DNA from: Candidatus Cardinium sp. cBcalN2
GTDB taxonomy: Bacteria; Bacteroidota; Bacteroidia; Cytophagales; Amoebophilaceae
DNA length: 12,980 bases
Direction of reading: 5' to 3'
Assembly (NCBI RefSeq): GCF_022810445.1
Contig: NZ_JAACGD010000035.1
Location: forward strand, 1 to 12,980
Made by a program: the position numbers and the translations under genes. Below the pieces are notes generated by a model. It had not been told where the DNA came from. It searched no databases and was given only the letters and a program-made list of their open reading frames with translations. Shown here piece after piece: positions 1-7,148 of the stretch; position 1 is the stretch's first letter; each line of letters begins with the position of its first letter.

Positions 1-29
1 TATCAACTACTACATATAAAGGCATCTAT

Positions 30-58
30 TTACTTTAACCCAAATTACTTTAACCAAA
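30..58. repeat. Tandem 15-base repeat upstream of sufC
   Basis: TTACTTTAACC occurs at 30-40 and again at 45-55, each followed by an A-rich stretch, giving two near-identical units with a 15-base period directly before sufC. The 68 bases before sufC show no convincing end of sufB: one frame is open from base 1 but its residues do not resemble a SufB C-terminus. The repeat could be a promoter or operator element or simple slippage; the sequence does not decide. Confidence 0.5.
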
Positions 59-68
59 ATAAAAGCAC

Positions 69-830
69 ATGCTCACGATAGCAGATTTACATGTAACTAT
101 AGGCGATAAAGAAGTACTAAGCGGTGTAAACCTCGAAGTTAATGCAGGTCAGGTGCATGCTATTATGGGTCCCAATGGTGCAGGTAAAAGTAGCTTAGCA
201 TCGGTTTTAGCTGGTAAACCGGGTTATGAAGTTACAAAAGGAAATATCTTACTACATGGCCAGGATCTATTGCGATTGGCCCCAGAAGCAAGAGCGGCAC
301 TTGGTCTTTTTTTAGCTTTTCAATATCCTGTGGAAATTCCAGGTGTAACCACTACTAATTTTTTAAAAACAGCAATCAATCAAATAAGAAAACAAAAAGG
401 CCTATCTCCTTTAGATGCTGTTTCATTTCTGGAAATTTTAAAAGAGAAACGCAAACTGCTTCATATGGATCAATCCCTGATACAGCGTTCCCTTAATGAA
501 GGCTTTTCCGGAGGGGAAAAAAAAAGAAATGAAATGTTACAAATGGCTTTACTTGATCCTTCTTTGGCTATTTTAGATGAGACTGATTCTGGTTTGGATA
601 TTGATGCGTTAACCATTGTTGCACAAGCTATCAATCAATTGCGCTCTCCTACTAATGCGATAATAGTCATTACCCATTACCAAAGGCTATTGGATCATGT
701 GGTGCCAGATGTGGTACATATCTTTTATGAAGGGAAAATTATTCAATCTGGTGGGGCTACGCTTGCCAAACGGTTAGAAAAAGAAGGGTATAGCTGGATT
801 ACACAAACCACCTCATCTAATCACCTATGA
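69..830 (+). CDS. sufC: SufC, Fe-S cluster assembly ATPase
   Basis: Cytosolic ABC-type ATPase of the SUF system. In characterised systems it binds SufB and SufD and its ATP cycle remodels the SufBCD scaffold during Fe-S cluster assembly. All ABC motifs are visible: Walker A GPNGAGKS at residues 34-41, Q-loop Gln85, signature SGGE at 147-150, Walker B LAILDE ending at Glu171, SGLD at 174-177 and switch His203. The FSGGEKKRNE context and the TDSGLDIDAL stretch are typical of SufC rather than transport ATPases. Length (253 aa) is normal for the family. No clear ribosome-binding site precedes the ATG. The stop codon overlaps the sufD start as ATGA, implying translational coupling. A run of nine A residues at 517-525 lies within the signature-motif codons. 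Identification is very secure. Confidence 0.97.
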   Translation: MLTIADLHVTIGDKEVLSGVNLEVNAGQVHAIMGPNGAGKSSLASVLAGKPGYEVTKGNILLHGQDLLRLAPEARAALGLFLAFQYPVEIPGVTTTNFLKTAINQIRKQKGLSPLDAVSFLEILKEKRKLLHMDQSLIQRSLNEGFSGGEKKRNEMLQMALLDPSLAILDETDSGLDIDALTIVAQAINQLRSPTNAIIVITHYQRLLDHVVPDVVHIFYEGKIIQSGGATLAKRLEKEGYSWITQTTSSNHL

Positions 831-2116
831 TCGCATTTAGAAATTGGTTGCAACAAGCCTTTAAAACTTTTTCTGCCACTGATCCTTTCTATACAGAACG
901 GCTAACTGCATTTAAAAAGCTTGATCATCCGACTTTTATAGCTAGCCAAAAAGAAAATTATAGAAAACTTCGGGAAATACTTGCCTTATGCACCGATCAG
1001 CCTTACCATGTTCCTATACCTACTCATCCTTTGCTACCGATAGCTGTTAGTGGTTATGGTGAGGCTACTAAGGCAACTACTTTAACTTTTATAGATGGTA
1101 TCTATGCTTTCGCTGACCATCTGCATCCGGGTATTCAGCTGCAACGACTAGCAGATCTGCCACCGCTCAAACAGCAAGCCATATGGAGTAGCTGTGTAGC
1201 TGATATGGGCTCAACAAATGATCTTTTTCTACTGTTAAACACGATGTTGGCTCAAGAAATCTACCTGCTAGAGCTAGCAACAGCCACTCAAGCAACCATT
1301 ATCTTACAACATATTGTAACCCATACGGCCCCTCATATAGTACCCCAACTGATCCTGAAAATAGGCCAAGGCAGCCAAGTAACCCTAATAGAAAATTGGT
1401 ATAACCTAGCAGGCAGCGTGCAGCCTTTTGTAAACCATTTTACCTATGTTTTATTAGAAGAAACAGCCCATCTGGCTTACCATACGCTCTATCCCGACCA
1501 ACCATCCCAAAGCAGTCTATTAGCCCATCAAGTCAATAATCTCCATTGTCATCAAAAGGCGCATAGCAACTTTACCCATTATAGCTTTGCCTTTGGAGTT
1601 ACTAGGTTGCGCATCCATCTTAATGTGCAAATAAAGGGTAGTCATGCCCATGCGGGTCTATATGGTCTATCTACCCTTGGTACAACAGAACAAGTAGCCC
1701 ACCAGATCCAAGTGGTCCATAGTGCACCCCATAGCCTTAGTAAACAACATTACAAATCCATTTTGGGTGGTGCCTCAACCAGCAGCTTTAGTGGTAAAAT
1801 TTACCTTACACCGGATGCACAGCAAACTAATGGCTATCAAACTAACAATGTCCTACTGCTATCTGATGAGGCGCACCATTACACCAAACCACAACTGGAA
1901 ATTTATGCAGATGATGTCAAATGTTCCCATGGTGCAACCGCGGGGCAGCTGGATGAAACCCAATTATTCTACTTGCAAACACGTGGCATAGCCGCTCCCT
2001 TAGCCAAAAGATTATTATTGGAAGCTTTCGGTAGCGAAATAATTCATTCCCTTTCTTTACCATCTTTACAAGATTATTTACGCGATCAGCTCATAGCAAA
2101 GCTTGTAAAATTGTAG
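827..2116 (+). CDS. sufD: SufD, Fe-S cluster scaffold subunit
   Basis: SufD partners SufB and SufC in the SufBC2D scaffold that assembles Fe-S clusters in the cytosol. The 429-residue protein has a divergent N-terminal helical part followed by the SufBD beta-helix core. The hallmark C-terminal motif is present: CSHGATAGQLDE from residue 366, then LFYLQTRGI and a hydrophobic A..LLLEAF helix. His368 in CSHG probably corresponds to the functionally important His360 of E. coli SufD (alignment from memory). The CSHG and FYLQTRG forms favour SufD over SufB, as does its place after sufC. The ATG overlaps the sufC stop by four bases. The next gene, sufS, starts 35 bases downstream without a visible terminator. 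Confidence 0.95.
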   Translation: MIAFRNWLQQAFKTFSATDPFYTERLTAFKKLDHPTFIASQKENYRKLREILALCTDQPYHVPIPTHPLLPIAVSGYGEATKATTLTFIDGIYAFADHLHPGIQLQRLADLPPLKQQAIWSSCVADMGSTNDLFLLLNTMLAQEIYLLELATATQATIILQHIVTHTAPHIVPQLILKIGQGSQVTLIENWYNLAGSVQPFVNHFTYVLLEETAHLAYHTLYPDQPSQSSLLAHQVNNLHCHQKAHSNFTHYSFAFGVTRLRIHLNVQIKGSHAHAGLYGLSTLGTTEQVAHQIQVVHSAPHSLSKQHYKSILGGASTSSFSGKIYLTPDAQQTNGYQTNNVLLLSDEAHHYTKPQLEIYADDVKCSHGATAGQLDETQLFYLQTRGIAAPLAKRLLLEAFGSEIIHSLSLPSLQDYLRDQLIAKLVKL

Positions 2117-2151
2117 TATCTTCGGTCTATTAACCTAGTCAACTGCTACTA

Positions 2152-3381
2152 ATGTTTTCTCAGCTTCCTTTAGATATAGGCCAGGTTAGGTCTCTTTTTC
2201 CTATTCTCAATCAGCAAGTTTATAATAAGCCTTTGGTCTATTTTGACAATGCTGCTACGGTCCATAAGCCCCTTTCGGTTATAGATCGTGCCCGCCATTT
2301 TTATGAGCAAGATAATGCCAATATTCACCGTGGCGTCCATGCCTTAGCGGCTCGTTCTACAGCTTCCTTAGAGGCGACGCGTCTGGCCGTACAAAAATTT
2401 ATAGATGCTCCCCAGGTAGAAGATATCGTTTTTACTTCTGGTACTACAGAGGGGATTAATTTAATTGCTGCTACTTATGGCAGGATGGTAGTCAGGGAAG
2501 GAGATGAAGTAATCATTTCTGAAATGGAGCATCATGCCAATCTTATTCCTTGGCAACTACTTTGTAAGCAGCAAAAAGCTGTTTTAAAATACATACCTGT
2601 AGATGATAAAGGGCAATTAGATCTAGCCCATTTCCCTCTTACCAGACGGACTAAGATCGTTGCATTGACTTATGTATCGAATACATTGGGGAGTATTAAC
2701 CCAATTAAAACCATTATAGCGCAAGCACATGCAAAAGGCGCAATTGTAGTGATCGATGGGGCACAGGCAGTAGCCCATCTGCCTATTAGCGTTACCAATT
2801 TAGATTGTGACTTTTTTGTCTTTTCTGCCCATAAAATGTATGGTTTAACGGGAGTAGGTATCTTATATGGTAAAAAAAAGTGGCTAGAAGCGATGCCTCC
2901 TTATCAAACCGGTGGTGGAATGGCCCAACAAGTTAGCTTAACAGAGGTGCTCTATCAGGATCCACCTTATAAGTTTGAGACAGGGACCCCTCCATTGGGT
3001 GCTATTATCTCTTTTGCAGAAGCACTCAAATTTATCTTAAGTGTAGGTTATGCCAAGCTAGCTGCTCATGAAGAACACTTGCTCTTCTATGCATTAACGG
3101 GCTTAGCCCGCATACCAGAAGTACAATTGGTGGGTACCGCTGCCCACAAGGTACCCATCATTGCCTTTAACTTAACCCATATGCATCATTTAGATGTGGG
3201 GCTATTATTAGACGCCAAAGGTATTGCTCTCCGCACAGGCCATTGTTGTACCCAGCCCCTGATGAACAGATTGGGTATAGAAGGAGTAGTACGTATTTCT
3301 TTTGCAGTTTATAATACCATTGAAGAAATAGATCTATTTTTAGAGGCATTGCAAGAGATTATTGATAAAGGAAAGCGTTAG
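2152..3381 (+). CDS. sufS: SufS, group II cysteine desulfurase
   Basis: PLP-dependent enzyme that converts cysteine to alanine and holds the sulfur as a persulfide, which SufE accepts for SufBCD. Motifs seen: FDNAAT near residue 31, GTTEG at 97-101, EHHAN at 126-130, DGAQ at 202-205, and SAHKMYG with the expected PLP lysine at Lys228. The RTGHCCTQPL loop (361-370) carries the catalytic cysteine, Cys366 by comparison with RTGHHC of SufS enzymes. The long SufS loop and 409-residue length match the group II SufS type rather than IscS. The residue just before the catalytic cysteine, usually histidine, is a second cysteine here (codons TGT TGT), which is unusual. An eight-A tract lies at 2872-2879. 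sufE begins one base after the stop. Confidence 0.96.
   Translation: MFSQLPLDIGQVRSLFPILNQQVYNKPLVYFDNAATVHKPLSVIDRARHFYEQDNANIHRGVHALAARSTASLEATRLAVQKFIDAPQVEDIVFTSGTTEGINLIAATYGRMVVREGDEVIISEMEHHANLIPWQLLCKQQKAVLKYIPVDDKGQLDLAHFPLTRRTKIVALTYVSNTLGSINPIKTIIAQAHAKGAIVVIDGAQAVAHLPISVTNLDCDFFVFSAHKMYGLTGVGILYGKKKWLEAMPPYQTGGGMAQQVSLTEVLYQDPPYKFETGTPPLGAIISFAEALKFILSVGYAKLAAHEEHLLFYALTGLARIPEVQLVGTAAHKVPIIAFNLTHMHHLDVGLLLDAKGIALRTGHCCTQPLMNRLGIEGVVRISFAVYNTIEEIDLFLEALQEIIDKGKR
3367..3375 (+). promoter_or_regulatory. Ribosome-binding site deciding the sufE start
   Basis: The purine stretch AAAGGAAAG lies seven bases before the ATG at 3383, inside the end of sufS. It supports 3383 rather than the in-frame TTG at 3362 as the sufE start. 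It is one of the few Shine-Dalgarno-like sequences in the window, where most genes have A/T-rich, purine-poor leaders as is common in Bacteroidota. Confidence 0.5.
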
Positions 3382-3382
3382 T

Positions 3383-3826
3383 ATGGTACAATTAGCTTAT
3401 AAAACTATGGAGCAACACCAAAATGAGATCATCGATGCCTGCGCCACCTTGTCTGGTGATCGAGTCGCCATGCTCGACTATTTCATTGATTTAGGCAATA
3501 CACTAGCCCCCATAGATCCTTTATATAAAACGGATGCCTACTTGGTCCAAGGCTGTATGTCTAAAGTATGGCTGGCCGATACTTATATAGAAGAACGGCT
3601 CTTTTTTCAAGCCGACAGCAATACGGCCATTACAAAAGGATTAATTAGCCTGTTATTAAAAATATGTTCTGGCCAATCTCTGCAAGCTATTGTAGAGGCC
3701 AAGCTCTATTTCATAGAAGCCATTGGGATCAGTTCGTTAATTGGCTTTCAGCGCGCTAGTGGCTTGGCACATATGATTAAAGCCCTTAAGGTAAGGGCAC
3801 TATCTAGACTTAGTGTAAGCAAATAA
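3383..3826 (+). CDS. sufE: SufE, sulfur acceptor for SufS
   Basis: SufE takes the persulfide sulfur from SufS and passes it to the SufBCD scaffold. The 147-residue protein has the family's active-site motif QGCMSKVW, with the acceptor cysteine at Cys58 (equivalent to Cys51 in E. coli GCQSQVW), followed by the GLISLLLKICSGQ helix and a C-terminal QRASGLAHMIKAL segment matching the usual R..G...M pattern. I place the start at ATG 3383, one base after the sufS stop, because it has a purine-rich site at the right distance. The frame is also open back to a TTG at 3362, which would overlap sufS and add seven residues. It closes the SUF gene run; dnaB follows after 35 bases. Confidence 0.94.
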   Translation: MVQLAYKTMEQHQNEIIDACATLSGDRVAMLDYFIDLGNTLAPIDPLYKTDAYLVQGCMSKVWLADTYIEERLFFQADSNTAITKGLISLLLKICSGQSLQAIVEAKLYFIEAIGISSLIGFQRASGLAHMIKALKVRALSRLSVSK

Positions 3827-3861
3827 TGGCTGATTTTGGCCTAGTTTAAGTATCCTATCGA

Positions 3862-5349
3862 ATGAAAAACTATACTAAAAAGTTAGGCGTAGAGCCATCC
3901 AATCTAGCTAGCTCTGACACGCTTGCGGTAAATGCAAAATATCCCCCACATGCCTTAGATCTAGAAGAAGGTGTGCTGGGCGCATTGATGTTAGAAAAAG
4001 AAGCGCTGGTCAGTGTTATTGATCTCCTAAAACCTGAAAGTTTCTATAAAGAAGCCCATCAAGAAATCTATCGGGCCATTGTACGCTTGTTTAATGACTC
4101 AGAACCGATAGATATGCTAACGGTAGTCAATCAGTTACGTAAAGATGGCAAATTAGCTGCAGTAGGTGGCAGCTATTATGTCAGTTATCTAACGACTCGT
4201 ATCAGTTCTTCGGCCAATATTGAATTTCATGCCAGGGCGATTCTAGAATATGCCATGCGCAGAAAGTTGATAGAGATTTCCACTATGGTTCAAAAACATG
4301 CCTATGATCCTACGATGGATGTTTTCAATACCTTAGATCGTACTGAACAGGCACTATTTGAAGTTTCAGATGGCAACATTCGCAAGAGTTACCTAGAAAT
4401 GCGTTCTCTATTGGTAGAGGCTTTTGATAGTTTATCGAACCGTCGTACACGTGCCAATGGCCTTACTGGTATTCCTAGTGGCTTTACTGCTTTAGACCGG
4501 ATTACCTCTGGTTGGCAAAAATTTGATTTGATTATTATTGCCGCCAGGCCTGGTATGGGAAAAACCGCTTTTGTACTCTCTGCTTTACGCAATGCAGCCA
4601 TAGATTACAAGACCCCAGTAGCGATTTTTTCCTTAGAAATGGGTGCGTTGCAGTTAGTCAATCGGTTGATTTCAGCTGAAGCAGAACTAGCAGGTGAAAA
4701 AATCAAGCAAGGTAAATTGATGGACCATGAGTGGGAACAACTGCTTCATAAGACGGCTGCCCTCTCGAATGCTCCGATTTATGTAGACGATACCCCAGCA
4801 CTCTCTGTCTTTGAATTACGAACCAAATGCAGAAGATTAAAAGCCAAACATGATATTCAACTGGTGGTTATTGACTACTTGCAACTGATGTCAGGCGATG
4901 CTAATAGAGGAGGAAGTAATCGTGAACAAGAGATTGCATCCATTTCGCGTGCCCTTAAGAGCATTGCCAAAGAGTTGGACATTGCGGTAGTGGCACTCTC
5001 TCAGTTAAGCAGAGCGGTAGAAACACGTGGCGGTAGCAAACGGCCCCAGTTATCTGATTTACGGGAATCTGGTTCTATTGAACAAGATGCAGATCTAGTT
5101 TTATTTCTATATAGACCAGAATATTATGGCTTAACAGAAGATGAATCAGGTAATCCCACACAGGGGCTAGCAGAGGTTATTGTAGCTAAGCATCGAAATG
5201 GTGCATTAGATCAGGTTCATTTGCAATTTATGGGACGCTATATGAAATTTATGGATGGCCATATTCCTGCCGCTACTGGGCAACCGGAACAGTTTGTGAT
5301 CCACTCTAGCAGAGCTAATAGCTTAGATGATTCATTGGAGCTGTTTTAA
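3862..5349 (+). CDS. dnaB: DnaB, replicative DNA helicase
   Basis: Hexameric 5'-3' helicase that unwinds DNA at the replication fork and interacts with primase. The N-terminal domain (about residues 28-150) begins PPHALDLEEGVLGALML, typical of DnaB. A linker leads to the RecA-like C-terminal ATPase (about 200-470) with Walker A ARPGMGKT at 228-235, Walker B LVVIDYLQLM with Asp338, SQLSRAVETRG at 380-390, SDLRESGSIEQDAD at 398-411, and AKHRNG at 442-447 carrying the probable arginine finger Arg445. Length (495 aa) is normal for Bacteroidota, and no intein interrupts the ATPase motifs. It is 35 bases downstream of sufE with no strong terminator between, so it may share SUF transcripts, though the roles are unrelated. 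A large hairpin with a T-run follows the stop codon. Confidence 0.97.
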   Translation: MKNYTKKLGVEPSNLASSDTLAVNAKYPPHALDLEEGVLGALMLEKEALVSVIDLLKPESFYKEAHQEIYRAIVRLFNDSEPIDMLTVVNQLRKDGKLAAVGGSYYVSYLTTRISSSANIEFHARAILEYAMRRKLIEISTMVQKHAYDPTMDVFNTLDRTEQALFEVSDGNIRKSYLEMRSLLVEAFDSLSNRRTRANGLTGIPSGFTALDRITSGWQKFDLIIIAARPGMGKTAFVLSALRNAAIDYKTPVAIFSLEMGALQLVNRLISAEAELAGEKIKQGKLMDHEWEQLLHKTAALSNAPIYVDDTPALSVFELRTKCRRLKAKHDIQLVVIDYLQLMSGDANRGGSNREQEIASISRALKSIAKELDIAVVALSQLSRAVETRGGSKRPQLSDLRESGSIEQDADLVLFLYRPEYYGLTEDESGNPTQGLAEVIVAKHRNGALDQVHLQFMGRYMKFMDGHIPAATGQPEQFVIHSSRANSLDDSLELF

Positions 5350-5373
5350 TCAGTAAAAAGCTACGAAAACTGA

Positions 5374-5451
5374 CCCTTATCACTGAAAAAACAGAAGTGG
5401 CCGGCTATGCCGGCTTCAAACAAACCTGTTTTTTTATTTCAGTTGTAAGGG
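5374..5451. terminator. Large bidirectional hairpin between dnaB and the helicase gene
   Basis: Nested inverted repeat between two convergent genes. The outer arms CCCTTA (5374-5379) and TAAGGG (5446-5451) pair. Inside them ACTGAAA (5382-5388) pairs with TTTCAGT (5437-5443), and AAACAG with CTGTTT. The innermost part is GCCGGC-TAT-GCCGGC (5400-5414). A T7 run (5429-5435) follows the GC-rich inner hairpin on the + strand; on the - strand an analogous T6 run follows it. This is consistent with rho-independent termination in both directions, serving dnaB and the convergent DEAD-box gene. Strong as a secondary structure; the terminator role is inferred. Confidence 0.75.
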
Positions 5452-5525
5452 CCACTTTCTGATCACACCTATTTTAAAAGAGGCGTTTTTTTTAGTTTGC
5501 TAAAACCGCTATTACTAGAACGGAT

Positions 5526-6695
5526 TTAGCCTGAAAAACTACGCCTAAAAGGACGGGATTTAAACCGATTAAAGTTTGCGTTTTGCCTAAATGGCCTCCT
5601 CTCCTCATTTTCTACTGGCTCATTATGAATGACACGCCAAAGTCGTTTTTCTTGAGGAGAAGAAATCATAGATAAAGCAAATCCTGTAGCACCAGCTCTA
5701 CCGGTTCTACCAATTCTATGGGTATAATCTTCCGCAGCTTGGGGGAAGTCATAATTGATTACATGTTTGATATGGTCAATATCTAAGCCCCTTGCAGCTA
5801 CATCAGTGGCCACAATAATAGAATAATGCTTGTTTCTAAAGTCCTTTATTACACGCTTTCGTTGATGTTGTTTTAATCCACCATGAATAGCGCAAACTTT
5901 AAAATTTGCTTGCTGTAATTGATAACTGATGTTATCGGCTCTTATTTGCGTTTTTACAAAAACAATAATAGAACCTTCCCGTTTATTAAGCTGATCCAAT
6001 AAAACTTGAAATTTGGCTGACTCTGGCACATAAAGAGATTCTTCTTGAATATTTTTAGTATCATTATCAGAAATTTCCACACTAATCCGTGCTGGTTGCC
6101 TTAAATAAGATCCAGCTAAACGCTCAATATTTTTATCCAACGTGGCAGAAAACATCAAGGTTTGACGTTCTATTGGCAAACGTTTAATAATCTTATCTAT
6201 CTGGATTGAAAATCCCATGTCAAGCATTCGGTCAATCTCATCCAATACCAAAAAAGTAGTATTACGCAAATGCAAAGAGCCTCTACATAGATGGTCCTCT
6301 ACACGGCCAGGTGTACCTACAATGATCTGGGGATTAGTACGCAAGCGCATTAACTGTTTTCCAATAGGCTCCCCCCCTATTAACAATACAGCGCGCAAAT
6401 GCTTACAACCACTTACCATGTTTGACATAACGCCTGCTACTTGCTCGGCAAGCTCCCGCGTAGGAGCTAATACTAAAACGCTGGCACCAAGTTGGTTAAT
6501 AAGTTGTGCAACTACAGGTATAGAAAAAGCAGCTGTCTTACCGCTACCTGTTTTAGAAGAACCTAAGATATCTTGGCCCGTTAAGGCAACTGGGATGACT
6601 TGGTCTTGAATGGCAGTAGGATGATCATACTGCATCTTTGCTAATGCTCCTAACAAAGCTGATGGCAAGTTATATTTTTGAAAAGTATTACTCAA
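5526..6695 (-). CDS. DEAD-box ATP-dependent RNA helicase (motif II is DEID)
   Basis: Cytosolic ATP-dependent RNA helicase, probably acting in ribosome assembly, mRNA decay or unfolding of RNA. Motifs in order: Q motif around PTAIQ (26-30), motif I SSKTGSGKT (46-54), Ia PTRELAEQ (78-85), Ib TPGR (128-131), motif II DEID (152-155), III SAT (183-185), IV IIVFVKT (243-249), V ATDVAARGLDI (296-306) and VI HRIGRTGR (326-333). The tail after about 365 is short and basic (Arg, Lys, Asn, Phe). Motif II reads DEID rather than DEAD; the codon is ATT. The start must be TTG at 6693-6695: a stop closes the frame at 6705-6707 and the first ATG, codon 21, lies within the Q motif. It lies 39 bases downstream of the cold-shock gene, with a hairpin between. 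It resembles the RhlE-like short class, but I cannot assign the subgroup. Confidence 0.93.
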   Translation of the reverse strand: MSNTFQKYNLPSALLGALAKMQYDHPTAIQDQVIPVALTGQDILGSSKTGSGKTAAFSIPVVAQLINQLGASVLVLAPTRELAEQVAGVMSNMVSGCKHLRAVLLIGGEPIGKQLMRLRTNPQIIVGTPGRVEDHLCRGSLHLRNTTFLVLDEIDRMLDMGFSIQIDKIIKRLPIERQTLMFSATLDKNIERLAGSYLRQPARISVEISDNDTKNIQEESLYVPESAKFQVLLDQLNKREGSIIVFVKTQIRADNISYQLQQANFKVCAIHGGLKQHQRKRVIKDFRNKHYSIIVATDVAARGLDIDHIKHVINYDFPQAAEDYTHRIGRTGRAGATGFALSMISSPQEKRLWRVIHNEPVENEERRPFRQNANFNRFKSRPFRRSFSG

Positions 6696-6715
6696 AGTAT
6701 AATATTAAAAGTTAA

Positions 6716-6752
6716 AAAGTTCTTGATGTGTTACTCACACATCAAGAACTTT
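6716..6752 (-). terminator. Perfect 16-bp hairpin at the end of the cold-shock gene
   Basis: Arms at 6716-6731 (AAAGTTCTTGATGTGT) and 6737-6752 (its exact reverse complement) enclose the five-base loop 6732-6736. Read on the - strand the hairpin is followed by a T-rich stretch (TTTTT, then TTTT), as in a rho-independent terminator. The upstream arm is coding: it holds the last five codons of the cold-shock gene (K-V-L-D-V), and its stop codon, TGA at 6735-6737, spans the loop edge. The structure ends about 20 bases before the DEAD-box helicase start, so it sits where it could limit read-through into that gene. Confidence 0.8.
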
Positions 6753-6941
6753 AATGTTACTAGCTACCTCTTTACCTCTATCACTGGTGATTTCAAAATC
6801 TACAGACTGACCTTGGTCTATCATGCTTACTCTAGAGGCTACAAGTGCACTGATATGCACAAAAACATCTTTACCTCCGTTTGCAGGTTTTATAAACCCA
6901 TAACCTTTGGCTGGGTCAAACCATTTTACTACTCCTTCCAT
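6735..6941 (-). CDS. csp: Cold-shock-domain protein, CspA family
   Basis: A 68-residue single-domain OB-fold protein that binds single-stranded RNA or DNA. It begins MEGVVKWFDPAKGYGFI; RNP1 is KGYGFI (about 12-17) and RNP2 is VFVHISAL (about 26-33), with the usual aromatic surface residues Trp7, Phe8, Tyr14, Phe16, Phe27 and His29. Length equals the family norm. In other bacteria such proteins act as RNA chaperones and can melt terminators. The 207-base non-coding region upstream allows a long 5' leader, common in csp genes, though I see no confident cold-shock box. No Shine-Dalgarno sequence is evident before the ATG (the leader ends in T7 and CCC). The terminal codons form one arm of a 16-bp hairpin, and a DEAD-box helicase gene follows on the same strand. 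Confidence 0.95.
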   Translation of the reverse strand: MEGVVKWFDPAKGYGFIKPANGGKDVFVHISALVASRVSMIDQGQSVDFEITSDRGKEVASNIKVLDV

Positions 6942-7112
6942 GGGAAAAAAACTATATTTAAAATATTAAACTTCAAGCGCTTTGGCCTACTTTTTACTTA
7001 TAAAACTGTCTAATTGAATAATTTATAGGTACCTTGATTAAAGAGTAGGATAAAAGAACGCTGCTTGCAATATAATGTTTTTTTTTAAAAAATAAAACCT
7101 CTATTAACCCGA

Positions 7113-7139
7113 GCCAATGGTGTTGGCCTGAGCCAGGCC
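7113..7139 (-). terminator. Overlapping hairpins downstream of mutY
   Basis: Beginning about ten bases after the mutY stop on the - strand, GGCCTG-GCT-CAGGCC (7125-7139) and GCCAA-CACCA-TTGGC (7113-7127) form two stem-loops that share three bases, so only one can form fully. A T-rich run follows only about 15 bases later (7087-7097), further than usual for an intrinsic terminator. The same stretch also lies in the space upstream of csp, so a role in the csp leader is possible. Confidence 0.45.
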
Positions 7140-7148
7140 CTAGCGTAA

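Noticed and set aside
1..68. End of a sufB gene entering the window.
   Set aside because: One frame is open but its residues do not resemble a SufB C-terminus and it runs on into sufC; sufB may lie further upstream but is not seen.
5482..5509. A second hairpin (TTTTAG-TTTG-CTAAAA with partial GCG/CGC extension) after the DEAD-box gene as its own terminator.
   Set aside because: The outer stem needs a four-base bulge, and on the - strand no T-run follows it; the larger palindrome downstream explains termination better.
6217..6609. Long open frame opposite the DEAD-box helicase.
   Set aside because: It mirrors the helicase codons, has no recognisable domain or start context, and the helicase has every family motif.
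6678..7013. Open frame on the + strand opposite csp.
   Set aside because: It overlaps the clear cold-shock protein and its hairpin; the translated sequence has no family character.
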